DNA of 64,000 nt from Entoloma clypeatum (taxonomy: Eukaryota > Basidiomycota > Agaricomycetes > Agaricales > Entolomataceae), in assembly GCA_963565915.1 (NCBI GenBank), contig OY751491.1, positions 2,914,001 through 2,978,000 of the forward strand, given 5' to 3'. The notes below the pieces were generated by a model. It did not search any database, was not told the DNA's origin, and worked only from the letters and a program-made list of their open reading frames with translations. Shown in pieces: positions 35,959 through 47,765 of this stretch. Numbering within the stretch: the stretch's first letter is position 1; each line of letters starts with the position of its first letter. The position numbers were made by a program, and so were the translations under genes.

Positions 35959-36852
35959 AGGCTGAGGAACATCTCACAAAGGCTGTCGCTTGATTCATCA
36001 CAGATTGCTGGTTCTTCGCCTACTTTTTTCGCTCTTCCCTCGGCTCTTATCGCAATATCTCTGTTGTCTATGCTGGTATATATATTTTCTCTCAGCTTTA
36101 TCATTACATTCCCTCCTCCCTGTTTTTTAAGGCTGGTTTAATCATTTTGGTTCAACAATCGCGCACTCTGTTCCTCGTTTCGTTCTGGACTCTCTTCTTT
36201 GCTGATCCACTCGTGAGTTTGCACTTTCTGCATGATTTAGATATCAGTATCATACATACCTTGTATCACATACATCCTCTCATTCACCATAGCATTCATT
36301 GATCATATTATATATATCGTCGCTTTTTATATATAAAAGACAACATAATACAATATACCTACTGCGTCGCAGCATTGCTTCAATACTTGCCACTCGGCCG
36401 GCAACGCATCTTATATTAGTTGTAACAAGGCAGGAAAAAGACCACAGGAAGCAGTAAACCCGCAAGACGCTTCCCAACTCTTCAACCTGATGATTTGAAC
36501 CTGTAAACAGCATTCTCATAGTAAACTTGAATCCATCAGTTATTGAATTCCTCCTCCAGCATATAGTTGCGAACGGACGGCATTCTGCCAGTGGATGCCT
36601 CTCAGTGCAGTCGCCTTTTCCTCGTCATCGACACTGCAGGGTATATACTTCTTCCACAGTCTGTGATCTATCTCATGTCGCGAGTACGCACGGTTTTGTA
36701 TGTCAAAAGCACATACTACATTTTGGAGCGGCTCAAGAATCGAAAGATTGAAGGACTTGTATGGTATGTGATGACAGTAATAGTACACGGATATCTAACT
36801 AACGTACAGTGCTGATGAACAGTAGATAAATCGGTCTAAATTATGATGTCTA
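35959..36852. other. Intergenic, convergent 3' ends
   Basis: 894 AT-rich bases with TATATA stretches, between the coiled-coil gene (+) and the kinase (-). Terminator-like composition; no gene supported. Confidence 0.5.
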
Positions 36853-38569
36853 TTAAATGATTTCGTGGTTTTCTGTCCCCCAAATTCCATGGGGGTTGAT
36901 CCAACAGGTATTGTTGTCAGACCGGTGGTCCGCGTCAATGACACTTGGGCAGTAAATGACGGAGGGTTGGTCATCGGCTTGGAAGTGGCCACCAGGAATG
37001 TCACCACCAACGGGGAGATCATTGATAGCTGGCAAAAACAATAATACGTTCATTGGCGGGTACATGGCAAGCGAAGCGGGACTGACCTCGGCCTCGCTCT
37101 TCAATATTATCGAACTCATTGTATCTGCGGTGAATCGTCAAATGAAAGGGCGAGCCGTTCCACTCAAGCCACGTACCCGTTCGGTCCCTTGAAATATTCA
37201 TGACAGCGGACCTCGTGATAGCCATACCGATGAGCCGGCCTGGGTCGCAACAGCTGAAATGATAAAAGTTAGGTCTGATAAACACTTTGAGTGACCGCCA
37301 ACGAAGAGCGACATACTCCAGAAATGAGGGATTCCGCATCCGACTTCAAATTAGCGAAAGCGAAATAAGACCTGCCATGATGGCGCAAAGGCTGATACCT
37401 CCTATAGGCCGCCAATTCCGTCGGTGTTTCGAATAACGACTATCGGTCACGGAAAAGAAAGGTTAGTATGAGGAAGAATGAGTGATGGCAGAAACACACC
37501 CCATGCCCTTCCCTCTCTAATTCGAAAATAATGCACCCCAATGCCCAATAATCAATGTCAAGGGAGTAGTCCTTTCGATGGTCCATACGCTTCCCTGCAT
37601 TATCCACCATCTCCGGTGCGGTGTACGGCCAAGTCCCGCACACCTCACGGCAATAACCGCCAAAGCGATAGATAGGCTTCCCTTGTGGTTCAATGAAAGC
37701 ACAGCCAAAGTCACCGATGCGGATGTTGAAGCGAAAATCAATGAAGATGTTTTCGGGTTTGAGATCACGGTGGATGATGCCAGCGTCGTGGATCGCAGCG
37801 AGGGCCGTTGCCTAATTGTTTTTATTCCGTCCGCAAAATTCAGAATAGGGAACGTTTACGTGGAAACGAGCCGACTAACCATTTGAGCGACCCACTGTTT
37901 GGTATGAATATTTCGCAATTCACAATCCCATTCTGACAGAACGTCCTCTAGATCAGCGCGCATCACGTCCTGAGGATGTCCAAGTCAATAACTGAGAGAC
38001 GAAAACTAGACATTTGGAAAACTTGCCATGACGAAGAACGTTCGAGCAGACTCCTCCAACGATGCCTCCAACCTCATCACGAAGGGTAGCCAATTGTCGC
38101 CATACCGGGTCGTAGCACGACTCAAGGCCCGATACGCGTCCAGTTCTTGTTGAAGCGCTAGACTCTTCGTGGTCCGATCGAAAATCTTGACGCACAGAAC
38201 GCGACCGCGAACCCCGCGTTCCATGTCACGAACCGCCTCAGTCTTGCCATGACTGCCCTCTTGGATGCGGCGTATTCTGAGGAAAGGGCCAGGGGTGTGT
38301 GGGGCGTCGGTGTCATAATCGGATGCAAGAGGAGATGACCCCAAGGACTTTGGAGGCGAGACTGGGAAGTTTCCACGAGCTTTCGCGGGTGGGCCATCGG
38401 CCTCCGTGGGCGGCTCTGTTTCCGGTGAGGTGGGCGTTATTTGAGGGATGTTCGTAATGCCATGCAGAGGGTCACGGATCGTGAAGAGTTTTTTGGGTGA
38501 TGGTGTCTTTGGAGTGTGGGGGGTAAGGTGTACGGTAACCGCAGGTGTGATCTGCAGGAATCGCCGCAT
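36853..38569 (-). CDS. Serine/threonine protein kinase
   Basis: Seven exons: 38569-38012, 37969-37880, 37811-37500, 37439-37317, 37253-37177, 37124-37087 and 37028-36853; 457 aa, all joins in frame. After a Pro/Ser/Thr N-terminus come a Gly-loop-like EGSHGKTEAV, the lysine in VLCVKIF, and the catalytic loop IIHRDLKPENIFI. The Mg-binding loop is IGDFGCAF, activation-segment end is TWPYTAPEM, and the F-helix is DIDYWALGCIIFELE. Catalytic K, D, N and DFG are all present, so it should be active. The C-terminal lobe continues LFETPTELAAYRRYQPL, and the last ~70 residues (GGDIPGGHFQADDQPS...) match no known kinase tail. The first intron uses a weak donor (GTCTAG). It looks like one of the poorly characterised fungal kinases; pathway unknown. 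Confidence 0.83.
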
Positions 38570-39837
38570 AGCTCAGTGCAAGAAGAAAGAGGAGAGAACA
38601 GAGAGTATATAAAAAGCCAGTAAGAAAGAACGAAGTCCCCGTTGCCAGAGCGTTGAATAGTAGGGGTAGACATTGTAAGGGGAGGATTTATATCTTTCGG
38701 TGCTCTTGTGCCACTGGCCGGGAACCTGGAGGGAGAACAATGCAGAAGAGGGAGGGGAAGATTGGCCAGAGATCCTAATTTGAACTATGTAGCTTGGACC
38801 CTCGACCGTACCTTCATGGACGTCGCATTGTCTGACGAATTGAGGCAATAGTATCCCAGTCGTCGGGCTCCAGAGCAGCAGCAGACATGGTAGTTGCTGA
38901 CTATCAGCGTGTAAACTAAATTCACTCCTCATCGTCGACTTATTACCACCTCCAGGATATTCTATACGTCGTCAGCACAATCCCATACCGTGCTCCTCTC
39001 ATGGTCCGCCACCATCGCGTCATACAGCTGCGCACTCAGGCCTCACCGTCCCCGCCATTGCCGTAACATACGCACCCGCGATCGTGTGGCAACATGCTGC
39101 TCGATCCCCGCCCTGGACGGGACGGCTCGAATAGCATTCCGACTTCCGTCTGCATCAGCAGCTAAGCTCTACGTCCAGGATAAACTTGGGACAGGTCCCC
39201 CGTCACCAGCGCAAAGAATCCACTCAGCTCCACAACTCCGTGTGCCACGCGATCTCTGGAACTCCAATTCCCAACGACAAGGCGTTGCAGATTTTCTCGA
39301 GTTTGATGACGCCGAAATGTACAAAGCACGTCGTGCCATCTTGAACCCAAAGGTCATCGGCGCGGCTTGTTGTGAGCGTCGACACATGAACTTGGACCAG
39401 TTTTTGTAGTGCACCTGTTATCTTTTCCAGGCATAGCCCACATGTCTCGCGCAATTACAGAATGGACGTTGTATCCGTAAGCCGCGGTCGCACCCCAAGG
39501 CCAAATTCTCGTTCACTAACCGCTCAACTAACGGCAGAACTGGGTATCCGATTCGGCACGTTTCTTGTGCCACCAGTAAGATCGATGTCACATTTCCCTT
39601 CGACAGCAACCGCCGCCTTCTCTGGTACCATGTCCAACTGCACTTAGACTTTGGCAAGAGATGATTCAAACAAGAGATAGTATGCGATGCAAGTCCTGTT
39701 TGACCGAGAAGATGTCACGAAAGATTAAAGAATCCGGTAAGGTCGACATTAGTATCTCGTCGTCAAGCTTGGGTTCTCATACTGATTACATAGACAAAAA
39801 AAAAGAAGGATCACATGGACTAGTGCACCATAACAAA
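38570..39837. other. Intergenic
   Basis: 1.27 kb. A plus-strand frame at 38990-39409 (139 codons) and minus-strand frames at 39169-39669 are open but lack motifs or joinable exons. I see no gene I can support. Confidence 0.4.
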
Positions 39838-40941
39838 CTAAGCCGACGTCCAAACTTGTTCAGGCTCCACCTCTTGGGCCGACCTGCCTTGCCCTGTTGC
39901 GGCGCTGCGTCCTCTCCCGCGATGAAGGGCGTCATCCCCAGGTGGAAGTGCCACGCCTCTTCGGCGCGACGGAACATAAAAGTGCGCATAGACTAACGCT
40001 GCGAAGAGTGCGAGAGGGTGAAGTGCTGTAAACGCAATCACAGTTCCCTATTGCGAATCAGCACGACATTCCTACCACGCCAAAAGGGGAACGCACCAAG
40101 ACAGGCGCTGGCTTGGGTGTTTCGGCCCAAATGCTGATACACAACCACGTCGCTGCGATGCACCACACAATGTCCCGGCGGATGGTCACGACGAGCAGGG
40201 CTAGCAAGTTCGTAGTGAACACCACTGCAAAACCTGACCAGGCATGCCATGCAGAGTAGTGCACTGGAAAACCGGGTTCTGTGGGAAGGAAGGACATTCC
40301 AAGTGTTACGCTAGGGACTTTTATCAGAATGTGAATACTGCTCGGTCAGGAAGTGGCACATACAACAGGCAATAAGGAAAGAGGATGTGCAAGGGAAGAG
40401 CAAGGAAGAACCGAACGGGCGCATGGATCAGCGCGGTGTCAAACGGACGCTCAGAGGTCGGTGGGTGGTATATGAGCAACGCGATATTGGAGTAGAGAAG
40501 GAAGAGGATGAGGAGCCCTTGCAGTACGGTGGCGAACAAGAACCACTCGAAGATGACCGCGATGGCCCACAGCGACATTATCCCATTTGCGAGCACGAGC
40601 GAGAAGCCAACAGCTTTTGTGAAAGCGCGTTTTGTTTCTGGTTTCGAAGCAAGGACGAGGAGAAGACAGTAGCCGATCTGGCCGAGGTAGATAAAGAGGA
40701 CATAGACGGCGATGAGGGAGGGGAGAGGGGAGATGCTGGTAGGGTAGCGTTGAGTGACGTCGGATAAGTTAGGTTTTGCGAGGAGGGTGCAGACAACAAC
40801 GACGGCGATGTTGATGAGGAGCGAGAGGGGTGTGAGCACCTGGAGACGGACAAGAGCGAGATAGTCTTGCACGGCGGGGAGGGAGGTGTCAATGGGTAGA
40901 GTGTCCATGGCAGAATGTAGACGTGACGTCATATGAGACAT
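39838..40941 (-). CDS. Eight-helix membrane protein, function unknown
   Basis: Exons 40941-40364, 40310-40097 and 40047-39838 join in frame, giving 333 aa from the first ATG. Eight hydrophobic segments are readable, including LSLLINIAVVVVCTLL, LIAVYVLFIYLGQIGYCLLL, FSLVLANGIMSLWAIAVIF, FATVLQGLLILFLLYSNIAL, FFLALPLHILFPYCLFVTLG, FAVVFTTNLLALLVV, IVWCIAATWLCISIW and VIAFTALHPLALFAALVYA. A short charged tail follows. It resembles small fungal multi-pass proteins of unknown function. The first ATG (40941) overlaps by one base the stop codon of the nitronate monooxygenase upstream on the same strand (TAATG); ATGs at 40932 and 40908 are alternatives, but all lie within 35 bases of that stop. Confidence 0.75.
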
Positions 40942-42207
40942 TACGACAAAATAAGGTATGATGCTCGCAATGCCGCAACAGTCTCTTCGTGTAAAACTCG
41001 AAAAAGGTCCTGCAAGTATTTTAGTTATTTAATTAAAATCATTTATATATCTCACTTACCCTTGCTGCACTCAATTCATCCACTAATCCAACACCAACCC
41101 CCGCCCAAACAAGTAACCTCTCTTTCTCTCCCCTCATCTTACCTTCATCATACCTCTTCAATCTCTCGTCCAACTCAACTCCCTCCTCCCAATCCCGCCA
41201 AATATCATTCTTCAGGGCCCTCCCATCAACCCCCTGCGGCCAGACGTTGGTTCGATTCACATCGTCAAAGGCCAACCCTCGCGCTGTTTCGTTCATTCCA
41301 GCCTCCAGAATGGCAGTCTTCATCGCATCGCTGTACATGCACTCGTGCGTGAACAGAAAGCGGGTACCGACCACGACCCCGTCCGCACCCATAGTCAGAA
41401 CGGACGCGATTTGTGACCCATTGGTTATGCCCCCAGCAGCGAGGACAGGAGGACGAGAGTCGGACGGAAGTGCATCGAGAACGGCAGCGAGCAGCATAGA
41501 AGTAGACGGCGCATCAGCGGCTCCGTGACCTCCTGCTTCGTTTCCTACCATGGCCCAAATCAAACAATCTGCGGGGGGTTAAGTTGAGGATATTTACCCT
41601 GAACAACAATCACATCAACACGCCACTCCCGGGCTGCTCGAACCGCCTCCTCGACCGAGCTGGCAACAACGAACACAAGTGTCTTGTGCTCAAGAAATCT
41701 TCCCTCTTGCTGTCTTTTCCGATCATGCGCCCGCACCTGTGCAACCCATTTCCCCAGATCGACGCCGAACGAGAACCAAATGGCCGCTGGCAATTCATCG
41801 AGGACACTAGGGATACGGGGATCGTTGGAAGATTCTGTCTTGTCAAGGACCCAACCGAGGAAGCCAACGCCTGTAGGAATGGGTACGCCCGATGGGAGGT
41901 CGAGAGCACTACGCAAAACAGAAATTTCTTCCTTGAGTTTTTGAGACGAGTCTGGACCTATGAGATTGAGTAGTATGCATGAGACGTCCACACATATGAC
42001 TCTCGAGGATAGTCTGACCTGCCGCGATCATGCCAAATCCGCCTGCCTTGGTAACTGCAGCAGCCATGGCGGGCGTCGCAGCGTAGTACATGGGTGCGGA
42101 GACAATCGGCGAGTTGACATCTGAGGGGCAGTCGTTATCAGCCTGAACTCATACGGGTCTCAATCCTTACTTAACAAGCGAGTGAATCTGGTCGAGATAG
42201 GCTGCAT
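40941..42207 (-). CDS. Nitronate monooxygenase (2-nitropropane dioxygenase family)
   Basis: An FMN enzyme that oxidises toxic alkyl nitronates such as propionate 3-nitronate. Exons 42207-42171, 42120-42019, 41957-41598, 41544-41060 and 41009-40941 join in frame; 350 aa. The start is set by the family N-terminus MQPISTRFTRLLNVNSPIVS, followed by APMYYAATPAMAAAVTKAGG. Mid-protein is VDVIVVQGNEAGGHGAADAP, containing the His expected near the catalytic site, then PPVLAAGGITNGSQIASVLT and MGADGVVVGTRFLFTHE, the phosphate-binding part of the TIM barrel. The end DLFRVLHEETVAALRAS is normal for the family. An earlier ATG near 42410 opens a frame that does not join correctly and was dropped. No targeting signal seen. 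Its stop overlaps the next gene's first ATG. Confidence 0.9.
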
Positions 42208-42517
42208 CGTCGTTGCTGGACAGGAGACCAGGGTCAGTGAAGTGGTGATCTTGAAACAATCGGCCCAATACATGATGAGGATCGTTTCATGATGATATCG
42301 CATTCGGTGGCAATACGTACAGTGGACGATTAGCGGCAGTTCGGACGGCGGAAACGCAAGTGTTTATGAGTGCGAGCGCGAAGTGTGACGGTAAATCAGC
42401 GGTGATCATGCCCTGTTCATAGACGACAGACAAGGACACAACACAGTGTAAGTATATCTGGCTCAACTGCGAGTATTATACATCATTGGGAGAGTAACTG
42501 ACTATCTGTCGACCCTG
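42208..42517. other. Short intergenic spacer
   Basis: 310 bases between two minus-strand genes; the promoter of the nitronate monooxygenase would lie here. No other signal seen. Confidence 0.5.
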
Positions 42518-42943
42518 TCATTCCGTCGGTATTCCCGAAGACGGCAGAGGCACCGCGGTAACATCGGCATGTCTGAACGTCCTCAACCCTGCTCTCGTTA
42601 TCTTCAAGCGGCTCTTGCAGTTGGGATCAGGACACGCGATCTCAGCATCAGTCCACATCCAGTCATTCGGGTGGTTGGGCCGCTGTTTGGCTGCCAGAAG
42701 CGGCAACACCGAGCCTGTGAGGGCCTATATCAATATCGTAGGACACAAGAGGTAAAGGTCAGTACCTAAAGAGTAGATAGAAAATCCTTGACCAGGAGGT
42801 AGGTAAAGCAACTCCCCTTCGAGCCTGAAGTTGTCGCCATTCTTAGCGCCGCATAGGATTTTCTCCCCTGGGGGGCATACAACTTCGATGAGGAGATCCC
42901 AAAGCTGGAATGTATCATCATTGCCCTCTGACGCGGGAGCCAT
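42518..42943 (-). CDS. Small TIGR04076-like protein
   Basis: Two exons, 42943-42766 and 42714-42518, give 124 aa. The pattern is that of the TIGR04076 family as I recall it: VVCPPGEKILCGAKNGDNFR, LEGELLYLPPGQGFSIYSLG, then VLPLLAAKQRPNHPNDWMWT and DAEIACPDPNCKSRLKITR. Four Cys in CPP, LCG and CPDPNC could bind a metal, but no reaction is known for the family. The start is taken at the first ATG after the acceptor at about 42966 (DM/APASEGNDD); an additional 5' exon ending at a GTGAGC donor near 43025 is possible. It precedes the nitronate monooxygenase on the same strand. Confidence 0.7.
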
Positions 42944-43241
42944 GTCACCGAGGGAGCCAGACGAAGCCCACTGCAAGAACTTGAAGTGAAGCACGCCACC
43001 AGAATATCGATCGATCCCTTGCTCACCTTGAGGTTCTATTGTTGTCCGACGGGGACAAAAAGAGGAGAAGGGCAGGCAAAAAGTACTGACGGAAAAGGAG
43101 TTGAGCGAGACAGCGGGCCAAAGCTGTGCTTGGGGATGAAGCCAGGTGGCGGTGTAGCGGTATAAAATCGGCCCTGGTCAATGCCAGGTGTTCGCCTGCC
43201 TTCCTTTATACCTCCCCATTGACTACGCCACGCCACTCGCG
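42944..43241. promoter_or_regulatory. Intergenic between divergent genes
   Basis: About 300 bases with TATA-like elements on both strands (AGGTATAAAGG read on the minus strand near 43207; GATTTTATACC near 43168). Probably shared 5' region of the TIGR04076-like gene and the CaM-kinase-type gene. Confidence 0.4.
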
Positions 43242-45507
43242 ATGGGCGTACAGCAAAGCCGTTCGAATACCCAAATCAGCCAATTGGAACGACTGAAGAA
43301 CAGTTTGATAGTACCGCCACGATTGAAAGACGTGGCATCATTGTCTAGTTTCAGAAGGCACAAGAAAGGGACGGCTGCCTCTGCGACCCCGAGGACAGAG
43401 GAGACCGCCAGCGCAAAGTCGACGGAGGGGTCCGTGGGGGAAGTTCAAGAAGAGGTCAGTATGTCGGTTAATGCTGTCCCATGATGAGGTGGCTGTGCGC
43501 CTTCTGCCCTCAAACTTGACGATCATCGCTATCATCTCTCCATCTACTAACTTCCTCATCTCCCTCCAGTCTTCGCGTCGCTCCAGGTCAAAATCAACGA
43601 TGCCCGCTACCGTTCCCTGCCAGGTGCGTCCCCTACTCTTGATCTTGATCAGACTCTGACGGCGCTTCTTCCCTCCCGTTTTCATAGTATCGCACTGGCA
43701 AGACGTTAGGAAGCGGCACCTACGCTATTGTCAAGGAGGCCATTCACGTCGAGACGGGGAAATACTATGCGTGCAAGGTGATCAACAAGAAGCTGATGGA
43801 AGGACGCGAGCACATGGCATGAGACCCCCCCATACTATCCACTTTATCATTCACTCATTGAAAAGGCAGGTACGCAACGAAATCGCTGTCCTGAAGAGAG
43901 TCTCGAGTGGCCATCGAAATATTGTGACCCTGCATGACTATTTCGAAGTGAGCACTCCATCCAGATCCATACCGATCCGCGTGAGGACCTGGCGCGCCGA
44001 GCTGGATATTCGTAACATCCTCTTTCCATACGTATCCACGCCAAGACCGCTCGTCTGCGCTCATTTCTATGTTGCTGATATCTCCATCTAGACAGCGCAC
44101 AACCTTTATCTTTGCTTCGACCTCTGCACAGGTGGTGAGCTTTTTGATCGGATATGTGCCAAAGGCAACTATTACGAAGGGTCAGTTTCTACCGCCTCCG
44201 CCCTCCTAATATCTTACAGCTCTGCGATACCTCCAGGGACGCTGCTGACCTTGTACGCACCATCTTCAAGGCAGTCAAGCACATCCATGACTCTGGTATT
44301 GTTCACCGCGGTAAGTTTCAATTCGTCCTATCATACCGGTGGTCTTAATGACCTTTACCTTGTGGATATCCTAGATCTGAAGCCGGAGAATCTGCTCTTC
44401 CGCACATCGGATGAAGATGCAGACATCATGATTGCAGATTTTGGGCTAAGCAGGGTAATGGATGAAGAAAAGCATAATAAACTAACGGAAATATGTGGAA
44501 CGCCAGGGGTTGGCTTTCAATTCCTTCCCCTGCTGCTTGACATAAGTCTCACGTAACCGTTATTAGTACATGGCTCCGGAGATCTTCAAAAAGAGTACGC
44601 CACTGCACTTCTCCTTCCCACAGTTCTTGTCAATTTATATTCAAATTTAAGCTGGGCACGGCAAACCGGTGGATATTTGGGCCATGGGTGTTGTGACCTA
44701 CTTCCTTCTCGCGGGATACACACCTTTCGATCGGGATTCGCAACAGCTTGAGATGGAGGCCATCATCGCTGGAGATTACAAGTTTGAACCGGTCGAGTAC
44801 TGGGAAAACGTGTCGGACACCGCCAAGGAGTTCGTCTCCTTTTGTTTGACTCTGGATCCCGCGAAGAGGCCCACTGCAAAGGAGGTGCTGGAGCACAAGG
44901 TCTGTCATTCGCCGAGGGTCATCTTTCGAAGTGTCGCCCTTGATCTAATTGCCTTCCTTTTTTTTTTCTTTGAAAAACTGTTCTGGCGTGGAGTAGTGGC
45001 TAGCGAGTACGACGCCGCACTTCGTACCGGAGAGAGACGGTAACCCGGTCGACCTGCTCCCGCATGTTAAGAAAGCCGCCGATGCTAAACGGCTATGTAC
45101 GTACCCCCTTTCTCTACCCTTGACCTTTCTTGAGGAAAAACTGATCTCGATAATTTGTAACAGGGCGAAAGGCGGGAAACAGTATCCGTGCCATGCATAG
45201 GATGACAACGCTCCTGAGTGCACATCAGCAGGCCACTGAAGTGTTCAAGATAAAGGAAGATTTAGAGCAATACAAGAACGAGAGTGAAAGGGTGCGATCA
45301 CGATCTGTTTTTCACGTTACACTATTGACGAATGGTTTTTATTATTTACAGGAAGTTATGGAGAAAGCATCCATCACGCATCATCATAATTTTGCTCTCT
45401 CGGACCAGGCTGTTGGCAATTCTCCTGTGGCAAATCAAGAGGGGAAAGAACAAACGGCGGACTCCGAGTTGTTGAATGAGATGGCGAAAGCTAGTTTGAC
45501 CCGATGA
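43242..45507 (+). CDS. Calcium/calmodulin-dependent protein kinase (CaMK-type)
   Basis: Twelve exons, 476 aa: 43242-43454, 43570-43623, 43688-43816, 43870-43947, 44092-44180, 44237-44310, 44375-44508, 44567-44594, 44652-44899, 44997-45096, 45164-45291 and 45352-45507. Kinase motifs in order: TLGSGTYAIVKEA (Gly loop), YYACKVINKK (Lys), RNIVTLHDYFE, HDSGIVHRDLKPENLLF, IMIADFGLSRVMD, EICGTPGYMAPEIFKK, VDIWAMGVVTYFLLAGYTPF and DPAKRPTAKEVLEHKWLA, all intact. After it come a basic segment (WRKAGNSIRAMHRM) where CaM kinases have the autoinhibitory and calmodulin-binding helix, and a Glu/Gln-rich tail. The intron 43817-43869 starts with GC, not GT. The N-terminus MGVQQSRS fits the N-myristoylation pattern. 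A shorter form from the internal ATG at 43600 is possible. Confidence 0.9.
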
Positions 45508-46752
45508 GTAAACATCGCGTATGTAGTTCTGTAAGCCTACGCTGTCTGGACATCCATTCAAGAATCGACCCCAAGGAGGGAAATACCTGCCATAATATTT
45601 ATCACAATCCTCCTTCAAGTTTCCTTGTTCTGTTGTCGTAATGTGCTCTATGTCGAGAATTTTCTTCTGTTTCTGGTGCAAACCACTTTTTTGTTGACCA
45701 TTGCAATGACTGGTGCACAGTCACCGCTGAAGTCAAATATTTTTGGAAAATTTCGGCAGCGCGAAGGTTTTGATCTTAAACCAAATGACCACAACTAAGG
45801 TATTTTTAGCGAATAGTACTTAGATAATCCTCATAGTGCCATCCTCTTTCTACACATGTAAGCCATGGCAGGAAAGGTGTTCTCGTATATTGATTTGATC
45901 TCTCAGCTTTTCTGTCTAAACTTGGACGTCTGGAGTATGGTTCACTTGAAACCTCTTGAAACCGGCGATGACAAGTGGACTCGGGGCATCAAACATTAAG
46001 CATGGACTCCGGTGGCTAGCGAGCACTTACACGGAGTATGTAGTGCCGCCGCCGATCTACGCAGTCAGTCCTCACTCTGGCACCTGATAACAGTCCTCAA
46101 CAATCTCCCCCTCAAACTACTAAATATTATTGTAAAGGCACGCTCGCGCCTGACTCGGACTTATGACAAGCTTTCTGATTAGACATGGGAGCCTAATGAC
46201 ATGGAGCTCAAAGCTCCCATGCCGTGAATACTTTGGCACCTTGAAATCACAGTAATTGCGCAGCAAGATCGCAGGAGACGGCCTCAATTGCCATTCAGAT
46301 CCCAAGTACTACCTCCAGCCCGCCCAGTTGTTCGGTCGATCTCAGGCAGCTTGCGTTGACAACTGCGCCACAGACTGCGATCCCTTGAAAGCTTTCCCAG
46401 TAGTCGATTATTTTTTTGTCCCCTTTTTTTTTTTGCATTCATGTTTACAGTAAGTACGAGGCGAACACTGACTTTATTGCTACATATACGTGATGAGTCC
46501 AGTAGAGTGCGTTTCGTCACTCCGATTCATTCTCGCCCGAGGCCTTTCACCTAGTCCCTCGACCTCCTGCCAGATTTGGCAATCTCGATGCTTCCATTAC
46601 TTCCCGTCTTAAGCGGCCGCTTGTCATCGATTTTTGTTGATCGTATCCCTCGGTGTCAACATTCTAATCATCTAATGAGCGCCCGGATAAAACACCTATG
46701 AGTTTTACTTTCCCCCTTGACACTTCCGTAAAGATTCGACGGCCGGCGTACG
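45508..46752. other. Intergenic, convergent 3' ends
   Basis: 1.25 kb between the CaM-kinase-type gene (+) and the zinc-finger gene A (-). T-rich tracts (for example near 46411-46436). No coding frame with motif or splice support. Confidence 0.5.
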
Positions 46753-47765
46753 TTACAGGAAAGGATGTGAGTGGACCTGGGGTAGGGCCACAGTAGCTCC
46801 AACATTGCTATGAGTCCAAAACTCTCCATTTATGCAACCAGTGCGTCTAAGGGTTTCTTCCTGTCCGAAATAAACTCAGGATGAGCGCGGCTCGCAGGGT
46901 CAAAGGTAGGCTCTCACCAGTCGCGCTACAAATGTCTTGCTCACAATATCCAACATGTCCTCTACTTGACGCCTTGTGTAAATTGGCTTCTCTTTTGACT
47001 TTAATCGTCTGCCGATCCCGACATTGTGACAAGAACGATTGAACCTCTGAGATCGGGGTCGCATATGTTTTCCGGGATCCTCGAGTGTATCCTTCTGTGG
47101 TCGACATCAATAAATGCCAACGACGACTCTTGGAAGCTCACCTGTAGCAGTTTCGAGGTTGGTAGATCGGCTAGCGACCACTCGGGAGTTCCTGATAGCG
47201 ATGCCGAATCCAAGCTCGGGAAAGGAGATAGACTTGGCGAAGTCGACATCGAAGTAGAGGTCAGAGAGGAAAATAGCTCATCGAAATCGTCATGTTGAGG
47301 CGGTGATGGTGTCGCTGACGGGAAAAAATCTGCCGTTTTTCCAGCGAGCTCTGGCTTATTGCAGTTGCTGTCCACGGAATGGTTCTCTAAGGATGAGGTC
47401 GCTTCGAAAGCGTTCCAAGCACTTCGAGGACACTGAAGAACATGATATTGTAACTCTTCACTAACAATGGAGAACGCCATTGTATCATCTGCATCAAGGA
47501 TTGGTGCGACAGGACAAACCTCGAGGTAAATATTTTTCGACATGCATTACATTTCATGTTTTCATTGCGTATGTCTGACGTACGATTTAGTTGAGCCTCA
47601 GGTGAAGCATATATTTCGGACATGTAAACTTGACGTACGTATACCATAATGTCGACGGAGGTTGGACCGCCTAGTGAAAGGGGCGTCACATTTTGGACAA
47701 TAATATGCGCCGTCTTCTGGATTGCGACGCAGTTCGTCGATGTCGAGTAAACGCAGTTCGTTCAT
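46753..47765 (-). CDS. Two-finger zinc-finger protein A (C2H2 plus C2HC)
   Basis: Exons 47765-47639, 47574-47520, 47460-47142, 47094-46918 and 46860-46753 give 261 aa. Finger 1 starts in exon 1 (YYCPKCDAPFTRRSNLRRHY) and ends with a His contributed by exon 2, so it is C-x2-C-x12-H-x3-H. Finger 2 spans exons 2 and 3: MKCNACRKIFTSS then EELQYHVLQC, a C2HC type. A Ser/Asp-rich middle follows and a conserved C-terminal block EKPIYTRRQVEDMLDIVSKT, which might be a protein-protein helix. The frame only stays open if the 47-base intron 47141-47095 is removed, as its paralogue confirms. Likely a DNA-binding regulator, target unknown. Family not recognised beyond the fingers; paralogous to gene B just upstream. 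Confidence 0.75.

Noticed and set aside
38990..39409. 139-codon plus-strand open frame
   Set aside because: No recognisable domain; equally long frames are open on the opposite strand, which argues against real coding.
42290..42412. Earlier ATG near 42410 as the start of nitronate monooxygenase
   Set aside because: Its frame does not join the second exon correctly, while the ATG at 42207 gives the standard family N-terminus.
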